This document shows, piece by piece, positions 34,315-43,732 of a DNA stretch of 59,288 bases (position 1 is the stretch's first letter; every line of letters starts with the position of its first letter). The notes beneath the pieces were generated by a model that was not told the origin of the DNA, did not search any database, and saw nothing but the letters and a program-made list of their open reading frames with translations. Location of the stretch: assembly GCF_000337915.1 (NCBI RefSeq), contig NZ_AOJE01000058.1:1-59288 (forward strand), given 5' to 3'. The position numbers and the translations under genes were made by a program. This DNA comes from Halorubrum saccharovorum DSM 1137 (GTDB taxonomy: Archaea; Halobacteriota; Halobacteria; Halobacteriales; Haloferacaceae).

Positions 34315-34399
34315 ACCCGTTGCTTCGCCGCCGTCGACTTAACTCTCGGTGGCCGACCCGCCCCGCCGCGCTCCTTCTCGTCCGCCGGCCGCTCGCCGC

Positions 34400-35575
34400 T
34401 CACACGTCGCCCGCCATCGCGCGGAACAGGTCGTCGGCGAGCCGATCGCGGTCGACGGTCTCCGGTCCCTCGTCGCCGGTCGGGTCGATCGTGGGCGCGA
34501 TCGTCCCGCCGCCCATCCGCGAGTGGCCGCCGCCGTTGCCGTTCTCGCGGCGGGACAGGACGGCGTCGATGGCGTTCCCCATGTGAACGCGGTCGTCTCG
34601 CGACCGGCCGGAGAGGTGGATCGTCCCGTCGCGCTCGCCGATAACGACGACGGCGCTTACCCCCTCCAGCTGGATCAGCTCGTCGGCCGCCTGCGGGATC
34701 GCGTCGACGTTGTTCACGCCGCCCACGTCGGCGACCGCGAACGACCCCTCGACCCGGCGTCCCGCGATCGCCCGCGCCTTCACCTCCAGCACCTCGGCGT
34801 CGACCGCCGGGTTGGCGATCCGGTCGAGCCGGTCCTGGTCGACGCCGGGGTACACGTACGCCGCCGCCGCGAAGTCGGGCTCGCTCGCGCCGACCGTGAG
34901 ATGTTTGGTGTCGGTGAGGATCCCGTACAGGAGCCCGGTCGCCGTTGGGGTCGGCAGCGTGAGGTCGCTGTCCGTCTCGCTCGCGTGCTTGTCCGGCGGC
35001 ACCGGCGTCGCGTCGTTCTGCTGGAAGTACTCCGCGACGACCGAGGCCGTCGCGCCGTAGTCGGTCCGCACGTCGGTGAACGCCTCGCCGGCGCCGTCGC
35101 CGGGGTGATGGTCGACGACGGCGAGCGGGAGCACGCCGTCGGCGCCGGCGAATCCGCGCGGCTCGTTGTGATCGACCAGCACGACCGACTCGGCGGCCAG
35201 GTCGCTCACGTGCTCGATCGGCTCCAAGTCCAGATCGAGCACCGTTCGGAACGCTCGGTTCTCTTGGTGGCGGATCTGTCCGGGATACTGCACCGTCGCG
35301 TCGACGCCGAGCTGTTCCGCGAGCGACGCGACACCGAGCGCCGCCGACATCGCGTCAGGGTCCGGATTCGGATGCATCAACACCGCGATCTCGTCGCGGT
35401 CGGCCAGCAGTCGACGGAACCTGATGCCGGGCGTCCTGCGAGCGCGGAACAGGACGTACCCTCCGACGGCGACGACGAGCGCGACGATCGCGGCCACGAC
35501 GACGAGCTCCGGAGCCTCTCGCGCCATCGCCTCCGCCTGCGAGAGTCGGTCGCCGGCCGCGCTCAGGGACCACAT
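34400..35575 (-). CDS. Membrane-anchored DHH/DHHA1 phosphoesterase
   Basis: 391-residue protein of the DHH superfamily. One N-terminal membrane helix (residues 23-43) is followed by the DHH domain with VLMHPNPDPDAMSAALG, VVLVDHNEP and the signature AVVDHHPGDG, then a DHHA1 domain ending GNGGGHSRMGGGTI. These metal-dependent enzymes cleave nucleic acid ends, cyclic dinucleotides or short oligonucleotides. The membrane anchor, with no PAS/GGDEF module, differs both from RecJ and from bacterial GdpP. Nanornase or cyclic-di-nucleotide phosphodiesterase are the likely options; sequence does not decide. Confidence 0.88.
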   Translation of the reverse strand: MWSLSAAGDRLSQAEAMAREAPELVVVAAIVALVVAVGGYVLFRARRTPGIRFRRLLADRDEIAVLMHPNPDPDAMSAALGVASLAEQLGVDATVQYPGQIRHQENRAFRTVLDLDLEPIEHVSDLAAESVVLVDHNEPRGFAGADGVLPLAVVDHHPGDGAGEAFTDVRTDYGATASVVAEYFQQNDATPVPPDKHASETDSDLTLPTPTATGLLYGILTDTKHLTVGASEPDFAAAAYVYPGVDQDRLDRIANPAVDAEVLEVKARAIAGRRVEGSFAVADVGGVNNVDAIPQAADELIQLEGVSAVVVIGERDGTIHLSGRSRDDRVHMGNAIDAVLSRRENGNGGGHSRMGGGTIAPTIDPTGDEGPETVDRDRLADDLFRAMAGDV

Positions 35576-35677
35576 ACGTGCCGGTCGACTCGCTCCCGAT
35601 ACATCAAGGTTCGTTACCGTTTCGACCAGCCGACGACGCGATAGCCGAAATTCGACCGATCGCGCCTGTCTGCGGGC

Positions 35678-36616
35678 TCACTCGCTCGCCGCTCGGAACG
35701 CCCGCACTGCGTCGCGATACCCCTCTCGGAAGGTCGGGTAGGCGAATTCGTAGCCGAGCGCCCGCAGGCGGTCGTTCGAGCAGCGCTTGCTCGTCCGGAT
35801 CCGCCGCTCGGCCGCCGCGGAGAGGCCGCCCTCCGCGATGCGCTCTTCCTTCGACCGCTTCTCCGGCCGCGACACGCCGCACGCGTCGGCCAGCCAGTCG
35901 GCGAACGCGTGTTTGTCCGCCGGCTCGTCGTCGACGACGAGAACGGCGTCGCCGCGGGCGCGGTCGGCTTCGAGGAGGTACCGGACCGCTCCGGCCGCGT
36001 CGTCGCGGTGGACCATGTTGAGGTAGCCGGCCGTGACCGGGCCGTCGACGTAGCGTTCGAGCCGGTAGCGATCGGGTCCGTACAGCCCCGCGAAGCGCGC
36101 GACCGTCCCGTCGACCCCGAACTCCGCCGCCGTCTCCAGCGCGGTCCGCTCCGCCTCGGCGAGGACGCGGGTCTTCTCGGTCGTGGGCTCGATCGGGGTC
36201 TCCTCGTCGACCCACGCGCCGTCGTGGTCGCCGTACACGCCGGTCGACGACGTGTAGACCAGCCTGTCCGGGGTCGCCGCCCGCGACCCGTACGCCTCGA
36301 TCACGTTCCGCAGACCGTCGACGTACACCTCGCGGGCGGCCGCGGCGCCGCGACCGCCGGAGCTGGCAGCGAACACGATCGCGTCTGCGTCGGGGAGCGC
36401 GTCGAGCGATTCCGGGTCGGTCGCGTCCGCGCGGACGGCGTCCACTTCGGCCTCGCCGCCCGCGTTTCCGTCGCCGTCCACTTCGTCCCCCATCGACTCG
36501 ATCGCGCCCAATCCGGCGTCGGACCGCCGGACGCCCGTCACGGAGTGGCCGCGCTCGGCCAGCTGTCGAGCAAGCTCGAGGCCGACGTAGCCGCAGCCGA
36601 CCACGACGACCCTCAT
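35678..36616 (-). CDS. NAD(P)-dependent epimerase/dehydratase-family SDR protein
   Basis: 312-residue extended short-chain dehydrogenase. Rossmann motif GCGYVG is at residues 7-12, with VYTSSTGVYGDHDG near 130 holding the active-site Ser and Tyr; the nucleotide-sugar epimerase YxxxK lysine is not obvious. It resembles the YeeZ-like SDR group of uncertain substrate rather than true sugar epimerases. An insertion of Gly/Glu/Asp near residues 47-58 is unusual. It overlaps the upstream gene by four bases. Confidence 0.82.
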   Translation of the reverse strand: MRVVVVGCGYVGLELARQLAERGHSVTGVRRSDAGLGAIESMGDEVDGDGNAGGEAEVDAVRADATDPESLDALPDADAIVFAASSGGRGAAAAREVYVDGLRNVIEAYGSRAATPDRLVYTSSTGVYGDHDGAWVDEETPIEPTTEKTRVLAEAERTALETAAEFGVDGTVARFAGLYGPDRYRLERYVDGPVTAGYLNMVHRDDAAGAVRYLLEADRARGDAVLVVDDEPADKHAFADWLADACGVSRPEKRSKEERIAEGGLSAAAERRIRTSKRCSNDRLRALGYEFAYPTFREGYRDAVRAFRAASE

Positions 36617-37062
36617 GGCTTCCGCCGCTCGATGACCGCCATGATCTCCGCGAGCTGGCCCAGCGTCATCGGGGCGCGTCCCTCCAGCGCCTGCTGGACC
36701 TCCTGTCCCGTGAGGTCCGCGTCGATCGCGGCGGCGATCGAATCGACGTCGAGCACCGCCGTCGCCATCCCCATCAGCAGGTGGTCGCGGACCTCGGCGA
36801 CGACCGCGTCGCCGTCGCGGTCGGCCGATACGGCGACTATCGCGGCCCCGTCTTCGAGTCGGAGCCCCGAGACGTTGCCGTCGATAACGGCGTCGATGGC
36901 GGCTCCGTCGATCCCCGCCTCCTCGGCGATCCGATCGTGACCGACCTCGGCGGCCGCCTCGTTCACCAGCGCTTCGAACGCCGCCAGCAGCGTCGCCGCG
37001 GTCACCTCGTCCGCGTCGCTTTCGGCTCCCGTCGTGCCGTCGACGACGACCTCGTGAAACAT
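36613..37062 (-). CDS. Conserved haloarchaeal protein (DUF5791-like)
   Basis: 149-residue soluble, acidic protein beginning MFHEVVVDG and ending GQLAEIMAVIERRKP. The helical C-terminal part (DADLTGQEVQQALEGRAPMTLGQ) resembles what I recall of DUF5791, a haloarchaea-only family; the match is from memory. It heads an operon with the SDR gene, overlapping it by four bases (ATGA). No catalytic motif, cysteine or membrane helix is visible. Confidence 0.7.
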   Translation of the reverse strand: MFHEVVVDGTTGAESDADEVTAATLLAAFEALVNEAAAEVGHDRIAEEAGIDGAAIDAVIDGNVSGLRLEDGAAIVAVSADRDGDAVVAEVRDHLLMGMATAVLDVDSIAAAIDADLTGQEVQQALEGRAPMTLGQLAEIMAVIERRKP

Positions 37063-37104
37063 GGTCGCCCTCGGTCGCGGCGTCTCAAAACGGCTGCGGT
37101 CGGG

Positions 37105-40100
37105 TCACGGGTTCGTACACTTCCCCTCCCCCTCTCTCTCGTCGCTCGCGGGCGACTCCCCGATCGCGCCGGGGCACGGCCATCCCTCGGACCGTTCGTC
37201 GCGGACTCCGTCTACGTCGCCGACGCCGGGCGGGCCGGCCGGAACCGCGACGGCAACCACCGTCTCCGTCTCGAACGCGACCGGCTCCGTCTCGCCCAAC
37301 TGCACCGTCTCGCCGCCGACGTCGACTGTCACGTCGCCCTCGCTCCGGACGTACGCGAAGCGCTCTCCGGGCGTCCCAACGTCGGCGCGCAGCGCGAATC
37401 GCGGATACTCCCCCCGGACTTGGACGCGCCACGCGTTCACGGTCGTCACCCAGTATCCGGGTACGGGTGCGACCGGGAGCCCCGCGCCGACGGTGCGGGC
37501 GGGCTTCAGCGACCACTTCTCGCCCAGCTCCTCCGCCGCCTTCTCGCTGGCCTTCCCGGCGGCCGCTCCGCCCGCCCGCGTCGCTTCCCTCTCGATCGCC
37601 TTCTCCATCCGGTCTCTGAGTAGCACCCGCGCGCCGCTCGTCGTCTCGTCGACGAACCGGGTCGGGACCCGAACCGCGTCTCTCCCGGCCGCGGTCCGGG
37701 TCGCGACGCGGAGGTTCGCGCCGAGCGCCTCCTCGGCCGCCCGCGACAGCGATCCGACGCTCGCGGCCTCGGCGGCGACTCGATCCGGATAGGAGCCGTT
37801 CCCGACGGCGACCGCACGTTCGCCCGTCGAGCCGTAGTTCGCGGCGGCCGCGTCGAGCGCATTGCGCCGCTCGTCGCGAGAGAGAGACGTCCGCACGCGG
37901 AGCGTCGCTCTGAGCGCTTCGTCCACCCCGTCGAGCGACCCGTCTATCTGCCGGGCGAGCGCGTCCCGATCCGCCCGCAGGTCGGGGTCGTCGCCCGACG
38001 CAAGCGCCTCGTTCGCCAACAGGAGCGATCGCCCGGCCGTCCCGACCCGAACCGTGTCCTGGGTGCCGAGGATCCGGTCCACGATACCGCTCGACACCTC
38101 TGCGTACGGTACGGTGACGTAGTTCACGTTGCGGACCGCGAGGGGTCGCGTCGTCGTCCCGTTCACGCCGTCGACGGTCTCTCCGTCGACGGTCGTCCGC
38201 GGGAGATATCCCGGCGAGCCGCTCGGCGCGAACGTCACCTCTCCGCCCGGGCCGCCCTCGCCGACCGCGTACGTCCCGGGGTCGCGGGCGGCCTCGCGGC
38301 TGGCGAGCGCGTCGCCCACGTCGGGGCCGTCGAACGCGCCGTTCACGCGGTCGAGGAACCCGTCCGTCGCGCGTTCGCGGTCGTCCGCGGCGGCCTCCAG
38401 CTCGTCGATCACGGCGTCGAGGTACGCGGCGCGGGCGGCGGTCCCGGCCCGATCGACGGCGCCGTCGTACGTCGCCGGCGCGGCGATGAGTTCCGAACGC
38501 CGATTGCGGAGCGCGTCCGATAGGTCGGCGTACGGTTCCGCCTCACCGACCGCCGCGTCCTCCATCGACGCCTCGGTCTCGATGCCGCGCACCTCGCTCG
38601 CGAGCGCGGCCACCTCGGCCGCGACGGCGTCCCGATCGGCCGCCGAACGAGATCCGACGACGACGGTCGACTCGGTCACCGCTCCGTCGCTGACCGCGTC
38701 CTCGACGATCCGATCGACGCCGTTCTCGGCACCGACTTCAAGATCGGTTCGGGCGGCGGACGGCGCGTCGCGCAGATCCGGACCGTCGGTCGCGTCGCCA
38801 GCACCGAACGTCGCGGTGGCCCGGTCGGGTGCTCCGCCGGTCGGAGCGTACTCGCCCGATACCGACACCCGTACTCGGTAGCGGTCGGTCACCGCGTCGC
38901 GCGTGGTCACCCGATGAACCTGCTCGTCGACGACGCTCCCGTTCGGGCCGCGCTCGACCGTTACTCGTTCCCACTCCGCGATCGCGACGCGCTCGACGGT
39001 CGCCTCGCGGGTCGCGAGGCCGAACGAGACGCGCTCACCGGGGTCGACCGTCCCAGACGGGACGCCTTCCGGAACGCCGTCCCCCGAGACGACCGGGGAC
39101 CGTTCCGCCCGACGCAGATCGACGCGCTCCCAGCCGCTGGTTGTCGCGAACCCCGAGGGCTTCGGCGGTGTCGGACGCCCGCCGTCGATCAGTTGTGTCG
39201 TCGAGGTCTCCATGCTCGCTTCGACCCGATACGCGTTCCCGATGATCGCGTCCAGATCGTCGTAGACGCGCGTCGCCCCCTCGTCGGCCGCACGACCGAT
39301 CGGGACCGAAGTCCGCTCGTCAGTCCGGTCTCTTCCAGGCTCGAACGCGGCGTCCTCACTCGGCTGACCGCTCGGACCGTCGCTCGCTCCCGGACTGTCT
39401 CCCTCACTAGGGCCGTCGTTTTTCTCCGGCGTCGGTGCGTCGAGAACGGCCTCGGTCCACGATCCCTCATCGACGCCGGTCGGCTTGAGCAGGTCGGTAA
39501 CGCCGGTTCGCGCCGTCGCGCGCGCCACTCCTCCGCGCGCGTTCGGATCGCTCGCGCCGAACACGTCGCGTTGCGTCCGGACGATCCCCGCGTTCGTCGA
39601 CAGCTCCACGTGGCGGTTCGCGAGCACGTTCTCGACCGGCGCACCAGCGTACTGGCCGTACCCACGCGCCCACGTCATCGGGTAGAGGCTCGCGGTGAGC
39701 TGGCGACCCAACCCCGGTCCCTCGACGGGGCCCCGGTTGAGTCGCTTCTCGAACCGCTCCGTCCGTTCGTGCGCTGTGAGCGTCGGGACTGCCACCACGA
39801 CGGTCCGATCCCCCGTTCGTTCAACGACGGTGCGCCCGCTCCGAGTCGCGGTCGTTTTCACCCCCTCGAACGTCACACGCGTCGCCGTTCCGTTTGCGGC
39901 GGACCCGATGCGGATCCGGTCGCGCGCCGCCGCTAGCTCACTCGGATCGTCCACCGCTGGTAGCGACGCCGTCGCCGTTACGCCGCCCACTTCGGCGTCG
40001 ACGGCCGCCAGCGCCTCTGCGCCGGCGATCGCGAGCCGGATCCGGAACGCGTCTTCGAAAACTGAACCGTTCCTGACCGCAGTCGCTTCGTGTCCCTCTT

Positions 40101-40413
40101 TCGAGCCGGCGACCGCCTCGTCTGGCGCCCGCGTCACTGGCTCTTTGGCCGCGTCGTGCGCGGCCTGGCGCGCCGCCGCCCTGAGCGCGGCGGTCGAGTC
40201 GGCGTCGACGCGTTCGACGGCGCGCTCCACGCTCCGGTCCTCGCCGATAAGTCCCTGATCGGCGATCCCCGCGGCGTACGTCGAACTCGTCACCAAGAGG
40301 AGCACGCCGATCAGTGCGAACGGGACCCGCGCGCGTTCGTCGACGGTGAAGGACCGACACCTCGATCTGGTGTGCGACGCGCGTGTTCCCGACGATCGCT
40401 TTCCCACGCTCAC
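37105..40413 (-). CDS. Giant accessory protein of the Tad-like pilus cluster
   Basis: 1102-residue protein with one N-terminal membrane helix (ALIGVLLLVTSSTYAAGI, about residues 30-48) behind a basic head, the layout of a membrane-anchored pilin-like or TadE/TadG-like protein. The rest is outside, Arg/Asp/Ala-rich and low in cysteine, without known domains; a second hydrophobic stretch near residue 1000 may be another helix. The GTG at 40413 overlaps the stop of the previous gene (GTGA); GTG at 40416 is equally possible. It ends the cluster and has no recognised family beyond haloarchaeal equivalents. Proposed role: large surface or minor pilus component. Confidence 0.78.
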   Translation of the reverse strand: MSVGKRSSGTRASHTRSRCRSFTVDERARVPFALIGVLLLVTSSTYAAGIADQGLIGEDRSVERAVERVDADSTAALRAAARQAAHDAAKEPVTRAPDEAVAGSKEGHEATAVRNGSVFEDAFRIRLAIAGAEALAAVDAEVGGVTATASLPAVDDPSELAAARDRIRIGSAANGTATRVTFEGVKTTATRSGRTVVERTGDRTVVVAVPTLTAHERTERFEKRLNRGPVEGPGLGRQLTASLYPMTWARGYGQYAGAPVENVLANRHVELSTNAGIVRTQRDVFGASDPNARGGVARATARTGVTDLLKPTGVDEGSWTEAVLDAPTPEKNDGPSEGDSPGASDGPSGQPSEDAAFEPGRDRTDERTSVPIGRAADEGATRVYDDLDAIIGNAYRVEASMETSTTQLIDGGRPTPPKPSGFATTSGWERVDLRRAERSPVVSGDGVPEGVPSGTVDPGERVSFGLATREATVERVAIAEWERVTVERGPNGSVVDEQVHRVTTRDAVTDRYRVRVSVSGEYAPTGGAPDRATATFGAGDATDGPDLRDAPSAARTDLEVGAENGVDRIVEDAVSDGAVTESTVVVGSRSAADRDAVAAEVAALASEVRGIETEASMEDAAVGEAEPYADLSDALRNRRSELIAAPATYDGAVDRAGTAARAAYLDAVIDELEAAADDRERATDGFLDRVNGAFDGPDVGDALASREAARDPGTYAVGEGGPGGEVTFAPSGSPGYLPRTTVDGETVDGVNGTTTRPLAVRNVNYVTVPYAEVSSGIVDRILGTQDTVRVGTAGRSLLLANEALASGDDPDLRADRDALARQIDGSLDGVDEALRATLRVRTSLSRDERRNALDAAAANYGSTGERAVAVGNGSYPDRVAAEAASVGSLSRAAEEALGANLRVATRTAAGRDAVRVPTRFVDETTSGARVLLRDRMEKAIEREATRAGGAAAGKASEKAAEELGEKWSLKPARTVGAGLPVAPVPGYWVTTVNAWRVQVRGEYPRFALRADVGTPGERFAYVRSEGDVTVDVGGETVQLGETEPVAFETETVVAVAVPAGPPGVGDVDGVRDERSEGWPCPGAIGESPASDEREGEGKCTNP

Positions 40414-40910
40414 CACCTCCTGATCACGATCCTGATCTGACCGGTCGAGTTCTCGCCGTTCGGAGCCGGATGCGTGAGCACCGCTGCCGTAACAGCAGCG
40501 CCTCGTGGCGGCTCGCTTCCGACGGTGATCGTGTTCGAATCGTCTGTCTCGTCCGACGATCTCGCCCCCGCCTCCGCGTCGATCCGCGTCCGCGGTCCGA
40601 TTCCCCGTCCGACGGCTGCCAGTGCTTCGGACTCAAACGCCTCTTTCGACGCGCGTTTCTCGTCGCTGACATCGTCTCCGGCCGCCACCAGCGCCAGCAG
40701 TTCGGCGCGCGTCGCGTGGACCGTCCTGGTCCCGTTCGGCGCCTCCTCCGACGCGTACGTCACCGTTACCGTCTCCGTCGCGATCAGATCGGTGACCTCG
40801 GCGGCTTCGGGTCCCGTCTCTCCGCGACCGCCGTCGGCCGCGCCGAGGGCGACGACGCTCGCCGAGACGCAGAGGAGCAGCACCGTCACGTCGAGCACGG
40901 TGCTCGTCAT
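40410..40910 (-). CDS. Pilin-like membrane-anchored protein of the Tad-like cluster
   Basis: 166-residue protein, start MTSTVLDVTVLLLCVSASVVAL giving an N-terminal membrane helix right after a short head, then a variable outside domain (IATETVTVTYASEEAPNGT) with no cysteine. This resembles TadE-like or pseudopilin proteins. It overlaps the neighbouring genes by four bases on both sides. ATG at 40910 is preferred to a longer frame start because the helix then sits at the N terminus. Confidence 0.75.
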   Translation of the reverse strand: MTSTVLDVTVLLLCVSASVVALGAADGGRGETGPEAAEVTDLIATETVTVTYASEEAPNGTRTVHATRAELLALVAAGDDVSDEKRASKEAFESEALAAVGRGIGPRTRIDAEAGARSSDETDDSNTITVGSEPPRGAAVTAAVLTHPAPNGENSTGQIRIVIRRW

Positions 40911-41347
40911 CGGTACACCACCGCCCGAAGCGTTCCGCGGACGTTCCGGCCTGCTCCCACCTTGACCGTTGCCGGCCGCTCGGCGACCGCGACCGCGTCC
41001 GTGTTCCGAGCGCTCTCCATCGCCGGCGCCTCGTCGCCGGACCGGACCGTCCACGTCTCGCCGTCGGCCTCGATCACGACCGTCGCGGCGTATCGGAACT
41101 CGACGACATCGCGCAAGCGTTCCGGATCGACGACCCCGCCCGTCGTCACCGACGGCTCGACCCGATCGAGGGTCGCTTCGGCGGTCGGACGCTCTCGGTC
41201 CGGCGCCGCGTCGTCGAGCGCGGCGACGTACAGCCCGAGCGCGGCACCGACGGCGAGCACGGCGACCAGGGCGGCGATCGGTTCGACCGCGGCGCGGCTC
41301 TCGGTCCCTTCCCCGGAGAGAAGGCCCTCACCCGACGAGCGTGACAT
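40907..41347 (-). CDS. Pilin-like membrane-anchored protein of the Tad-like cluster
   Basis: 146-residue protein with the short head MSRSSGEGLLSGEGTESRA, one membrane helix (VEPIAALVAVLAVGAALGLYVAAL) and an outside beta-rich domain (VVEFRYAATVVIEADGETWTV). The Arg/Glu-flanked helix near the N terminus recalls TadE. It overlaps the upstream gene by 20 bases and the downstream one by four, so the set is tightly coupled. No precise function can be given. Confidence 0.76.
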   Translation of the reverse strand: MSRSSGEGLLSGEGTESRAAVEPIAALVAVLAVGAALGLYVAALDDAAPDRERPTAEATLDRVEPSVTTGGVVDPERLRDVVEFRYAATVVIEADGETWTVRSGDEAPAMESARNTDAVAVAERPATVKVGAGRNVRGTLRAVVYR

Positions 41348-41822
41348 GGACCCCTCCGTAGTGAACGCGTCTCACCGTCAGCCGATCCGGCGCCGGACGC
41401 CACTCGTGGTCTCGCCCCCGAGCGCGCTCGGCGGCGGCCGCGAACGCCTCCGGATCGTCGAACGCGACGGTCGGCGGGACGCCGGCCAGCACTCGGCGAA
41501 GCCCGTCGGCGCCCGAGGATCCGCGTCGCTCCGTCGGGACAGGAGTTACCTGCGGTGCCCGCAGCGCCGCCCGCGCGCTCCCGCTCCCGCTCCCGCTGTC
41601 GAGGGCGATCGATCGGTTCGTGAGACGAATGCGGTCCGCGGCCAGCCCGTGCTCCGCCGTCGCGGGATGCTCGCCGTCGGCAACCGAGTCGATCGTGTGT
41701 GCGACGCCGCTCGCGTCCGGTGGCGGAGAGGCCGGGAGCGCGGCGGCGACGCCGACGGTCGCGACGCTCACCAGCGCCAAGCCGAGCCACGCGTACGTGG
41801 CGTCGAGGTGGGTCTCGAACAC
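41328..41822 (-). CDS. Membrane-anchored protein heading the small-protein part of the Tad-like cluster
   Basis: 164-residue protein from GTG at 41822: VFETHLDATYAWLG, a membrane helix (LALVSVATVGVAAALPA) and an outside domain. The longer open frame upstream is antisense-like and Arg-rich, so the GTG is used. A TATA-like element at 41846-41853 is about 24 bases before this start. The upstream gene tadC ends at 41909 on the same strand, so this is a separate promoter inside the cluster. Confidence 0.72.
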   Translation of the reverse strand: MFETHLDATYAWLGLALVSVATVGVAAALPASPPPDASGVAHTIDSVADGEHPATAEHGLAADRIRLTNRSIALDSGSGSGSARAALRAPQVTPVPTERRGSSGADGLRRVLAGVPPTVAFDDPEAFAAAAERARGRDHEWRPAPDRLTVRRVHYGGVHVTLVG

Positions 41823-41845
41823 GGGACGGCTGGCCGCTGTTTCGT

Positions 41846-41872
41846 ACTTAAAGGATCGCTCCGGGATATATT
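41846..41872 (-). promoter_or_regulatory. Internal promoter of the pilin-like genes
   Basis: Read leftward there is AATATAT (41866-41872) and CTTTAAGT (41846-41853), an AT-rich pocket in GC-rich DNA. The second element lies about 24 bases before the GTG at 41822, right for a leaderless transcript. It would let the small surface proteins be expressed independently of the ATPase and platform genes. Confidence 0.55.
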
Positions 41873-41908
41873 CGGAGGCCTTCCCTTCTCTCCCCTTCCC
41901 TCGCCTCG

Positions 41909-43732
41909 CTACAGCAACATCCCGGCGCCGAGGAACGCGACGAGATACGTCGCGGCCGCGGTCGGGAGCGCGATCCCGACCCGATAGGCGACGAGGGTCC
42001 GATCGAACCCGCGTTCGAGGCCGGTCGCCAACGCGGTGAGCAGCGCCGCGAGGACCAACACGTACGCGCCGACGATCCGTCCGAGCACCGGTACCGACAG
42101 GGCTCCGCCCCCGTTCGTCCCCGGAGCCGATTCCGCGGCCGTTCCGGCCGCCCCGCTTCCGGTGGCGCCGCCACCACCGACGCCGCCGACTCCGAGCGCG
42201 TCCGCACCGGCCGTCGCCCCGGCGCCGAGTCCTCCGGCGTCGACCGCGTCGATACCGGTGGCGAGCGCGATCGTCGCCCCGCCGACGAGCGGCGCGAACA
42301 CCGCAGCGGTGTTCGTCAGCGTCCCCGTTACGGTCGCGAGCTGTCGCCGGGCGTCGCTCTCGAGCTCGCGGAGGTCCTCCAGCTGGTCGGCGAGCTCGAG
42401 CAGCACGTCGCCCGCCGGCCGCCCCTCTCTCGCGGCGACGGCAAGCAGCGCGACTGCTCCCCGAACCCGCGGGGACGGAACCGGAACCGCCGGACCGCCG
42501 CGGCCGAGGAACGCCTCCCGGACGCCGACGCGGAGCGTGTCGCTCCGGTGTCCGGCGAGTTCGAAGAGCTCGCCGGTTGCGCCGTCGAGTCGTTCGCCAG
42601 CGTTCGCAATCGCGGTCTCGACGGCGACGCCCTCGGCCACGTCGCCGCCGATCACCGTCATCGCGTCCGGGAGGGTGCGCTCGACGGCGCGGACGTTCGA
42701 CAGCACCGCTCTGCGGTGCCGGACGGCGACGAAGAGCGCGACGCCCGCTCCGACGCCGACCCCCGCGACCGGCGCGGTCCACTCGGCGACGAACCGCGCT
42801 GCGACCGCGGCGGCGACGGCTCCGGCTCCCAGTCCGGCGACCGTCGCGTGGATTCCTCTCTCCGGGACATCCGGGTGATCTCCGTCGATGCTCGGCGGCG
42901 CGAACGCGACCGGGCGACGGGAGAGCAGCCACGCTGACGCCCCGAGCAGCCCGGCCGGCAGCACGCCGAGGTACAGCGCCGCGACGACGACGGGGCCGAT
43001 CGGAACGCCCGCCGCGGCGGCCGCCGGGAGGAGAGCGATGAGTGCGAGCGGAAGCAACACCCCGAAGGCGTACAGCGCCGAGACGGGACCACGGACAGCC
43101 CCCACGAAGGAGGCGAGCCGATCGGTCGTTCCGGAGATAGTCGCGTCGAGAGCCCGGTCCAAGCATCGTCCTCGGCGCTCCGGCGGTGCCGACGCCGCCG
43201 TCCGAACGAGTGCCGCTGCCCGGTCGATCGTCGGGAACCACGGCTGCCACTCGCGGGCGAACGCCCGGAGCCCGCTGGTCGGTCCGTCGGCGTTCGCCCG
43301 CTCGTGACGCGCGAGGCCGTCGGCAAGCGGCCCGTCGCCGGTCCGCGCGGCGAACCGGACGGCCCGCTCCGTCGAGGGGTCCAACCGCATCCGCAACACG
43401 AGCCGTCCGACGAGTCCGGGCGCGGCCCCGAGCGCTCTGGTCCGCCGGAGCGAAGCGAGCCACACCGGCCCCCGGTGAACGGCGTGTGTGACGCCCAGCC
43501 CCCCCGCCATCCCGGACAACAGGCCCGGAACGGGGCCGGAGACGAACGCGACGACGACGGCACAGACGAGGCCGATCGCCACGCCGGCCCGATATCCCGA
43601 TTCGATCACCTGTGCGCTCGTCGCGTCCCATCCGAGGAAGGCGATCGCGCGACGGAGATCCGCCGACCCCTCACCGCCGTCTGCCGCATTGCGTCGCGAC
43701 GCCCCGACGAAGTCCCTGTCCGGACCGGTCAT
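41909..43732 (-). CDS. Type II secretion F-family membrane platform protein (TadB/TadC-like)
   Basis: 607-residue membrane platform of a Tad/type IV pilus-like system. Two T2SSF-like halves: the first has helices near 45-80 and 235-285; the second starts near residue 365 with the cytoplasmic helices (AVERTLPDAMTVIGGDVAEGVAVETAI) and ends with helices near 480 and 545-605. A glycine/alanine-rich loop of 60 residues near 495-540 separates the last helices. The start overlaps the stop of the ATPase gene by four bases, the normal tadA-tadC order. Confidence 0.88.
   Translation of the reverse strand: MTGPDRDFVGASRRNAADGGEGSADLRRAIAFLGWDATSAQVIESGYRAGVAIGLVCAVVVAFVSGPVPGLLSGMAGGLGVTHAVHRGPVWLASLRRTRALGAAPGLVGRLVLRMRLDPSTERAVRFAARTGDGPLADGLARHERANADGPTSGLRAFAREWQPWFPTIDRAAALVRTAASAPPERRGRCLDRALDATISGTTDRLASFVGAVRGPVSALYAFGVLLPLALIALLPAAAAAGVPIGPVVVAALYLGVLPAGLLGASAWLLSRRPVAFAPPSIDGDHPDVPERGIHATVAGLGAGAVAAAVAARFVAEWTAPVAGVGVGAGVALFVAVRHRRAVLSNVRAVERTLPDAMTVIGGDVAEGVAVETAIANAGERLDGATGELFELAGHRSDTLRVGVREAFLGRGGPAVPVPSPRVRGAVALLAVAAREGRPAGDVLLELADQLEDLRELESDARRQLATVTGTLTNTAAVFAPLVGGATIALATGIDAVDAGGLGAGATAGADALGVGGVGGGGATGSGAAGTAAESAPGTNGGGALSVPVLGRIVGAYVLVLAALLTALATGLERGFDRTLVAYRVGIALPTAAATYLVAFLGAGMLL

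Noticed and set aside
35678-36616. UDP-sugar 4-epimerase belonging to the glycan region
   Set aside because: No clear YxxxK pair and it lies outside the glycan block, coupled to an unrelated conserved gene.
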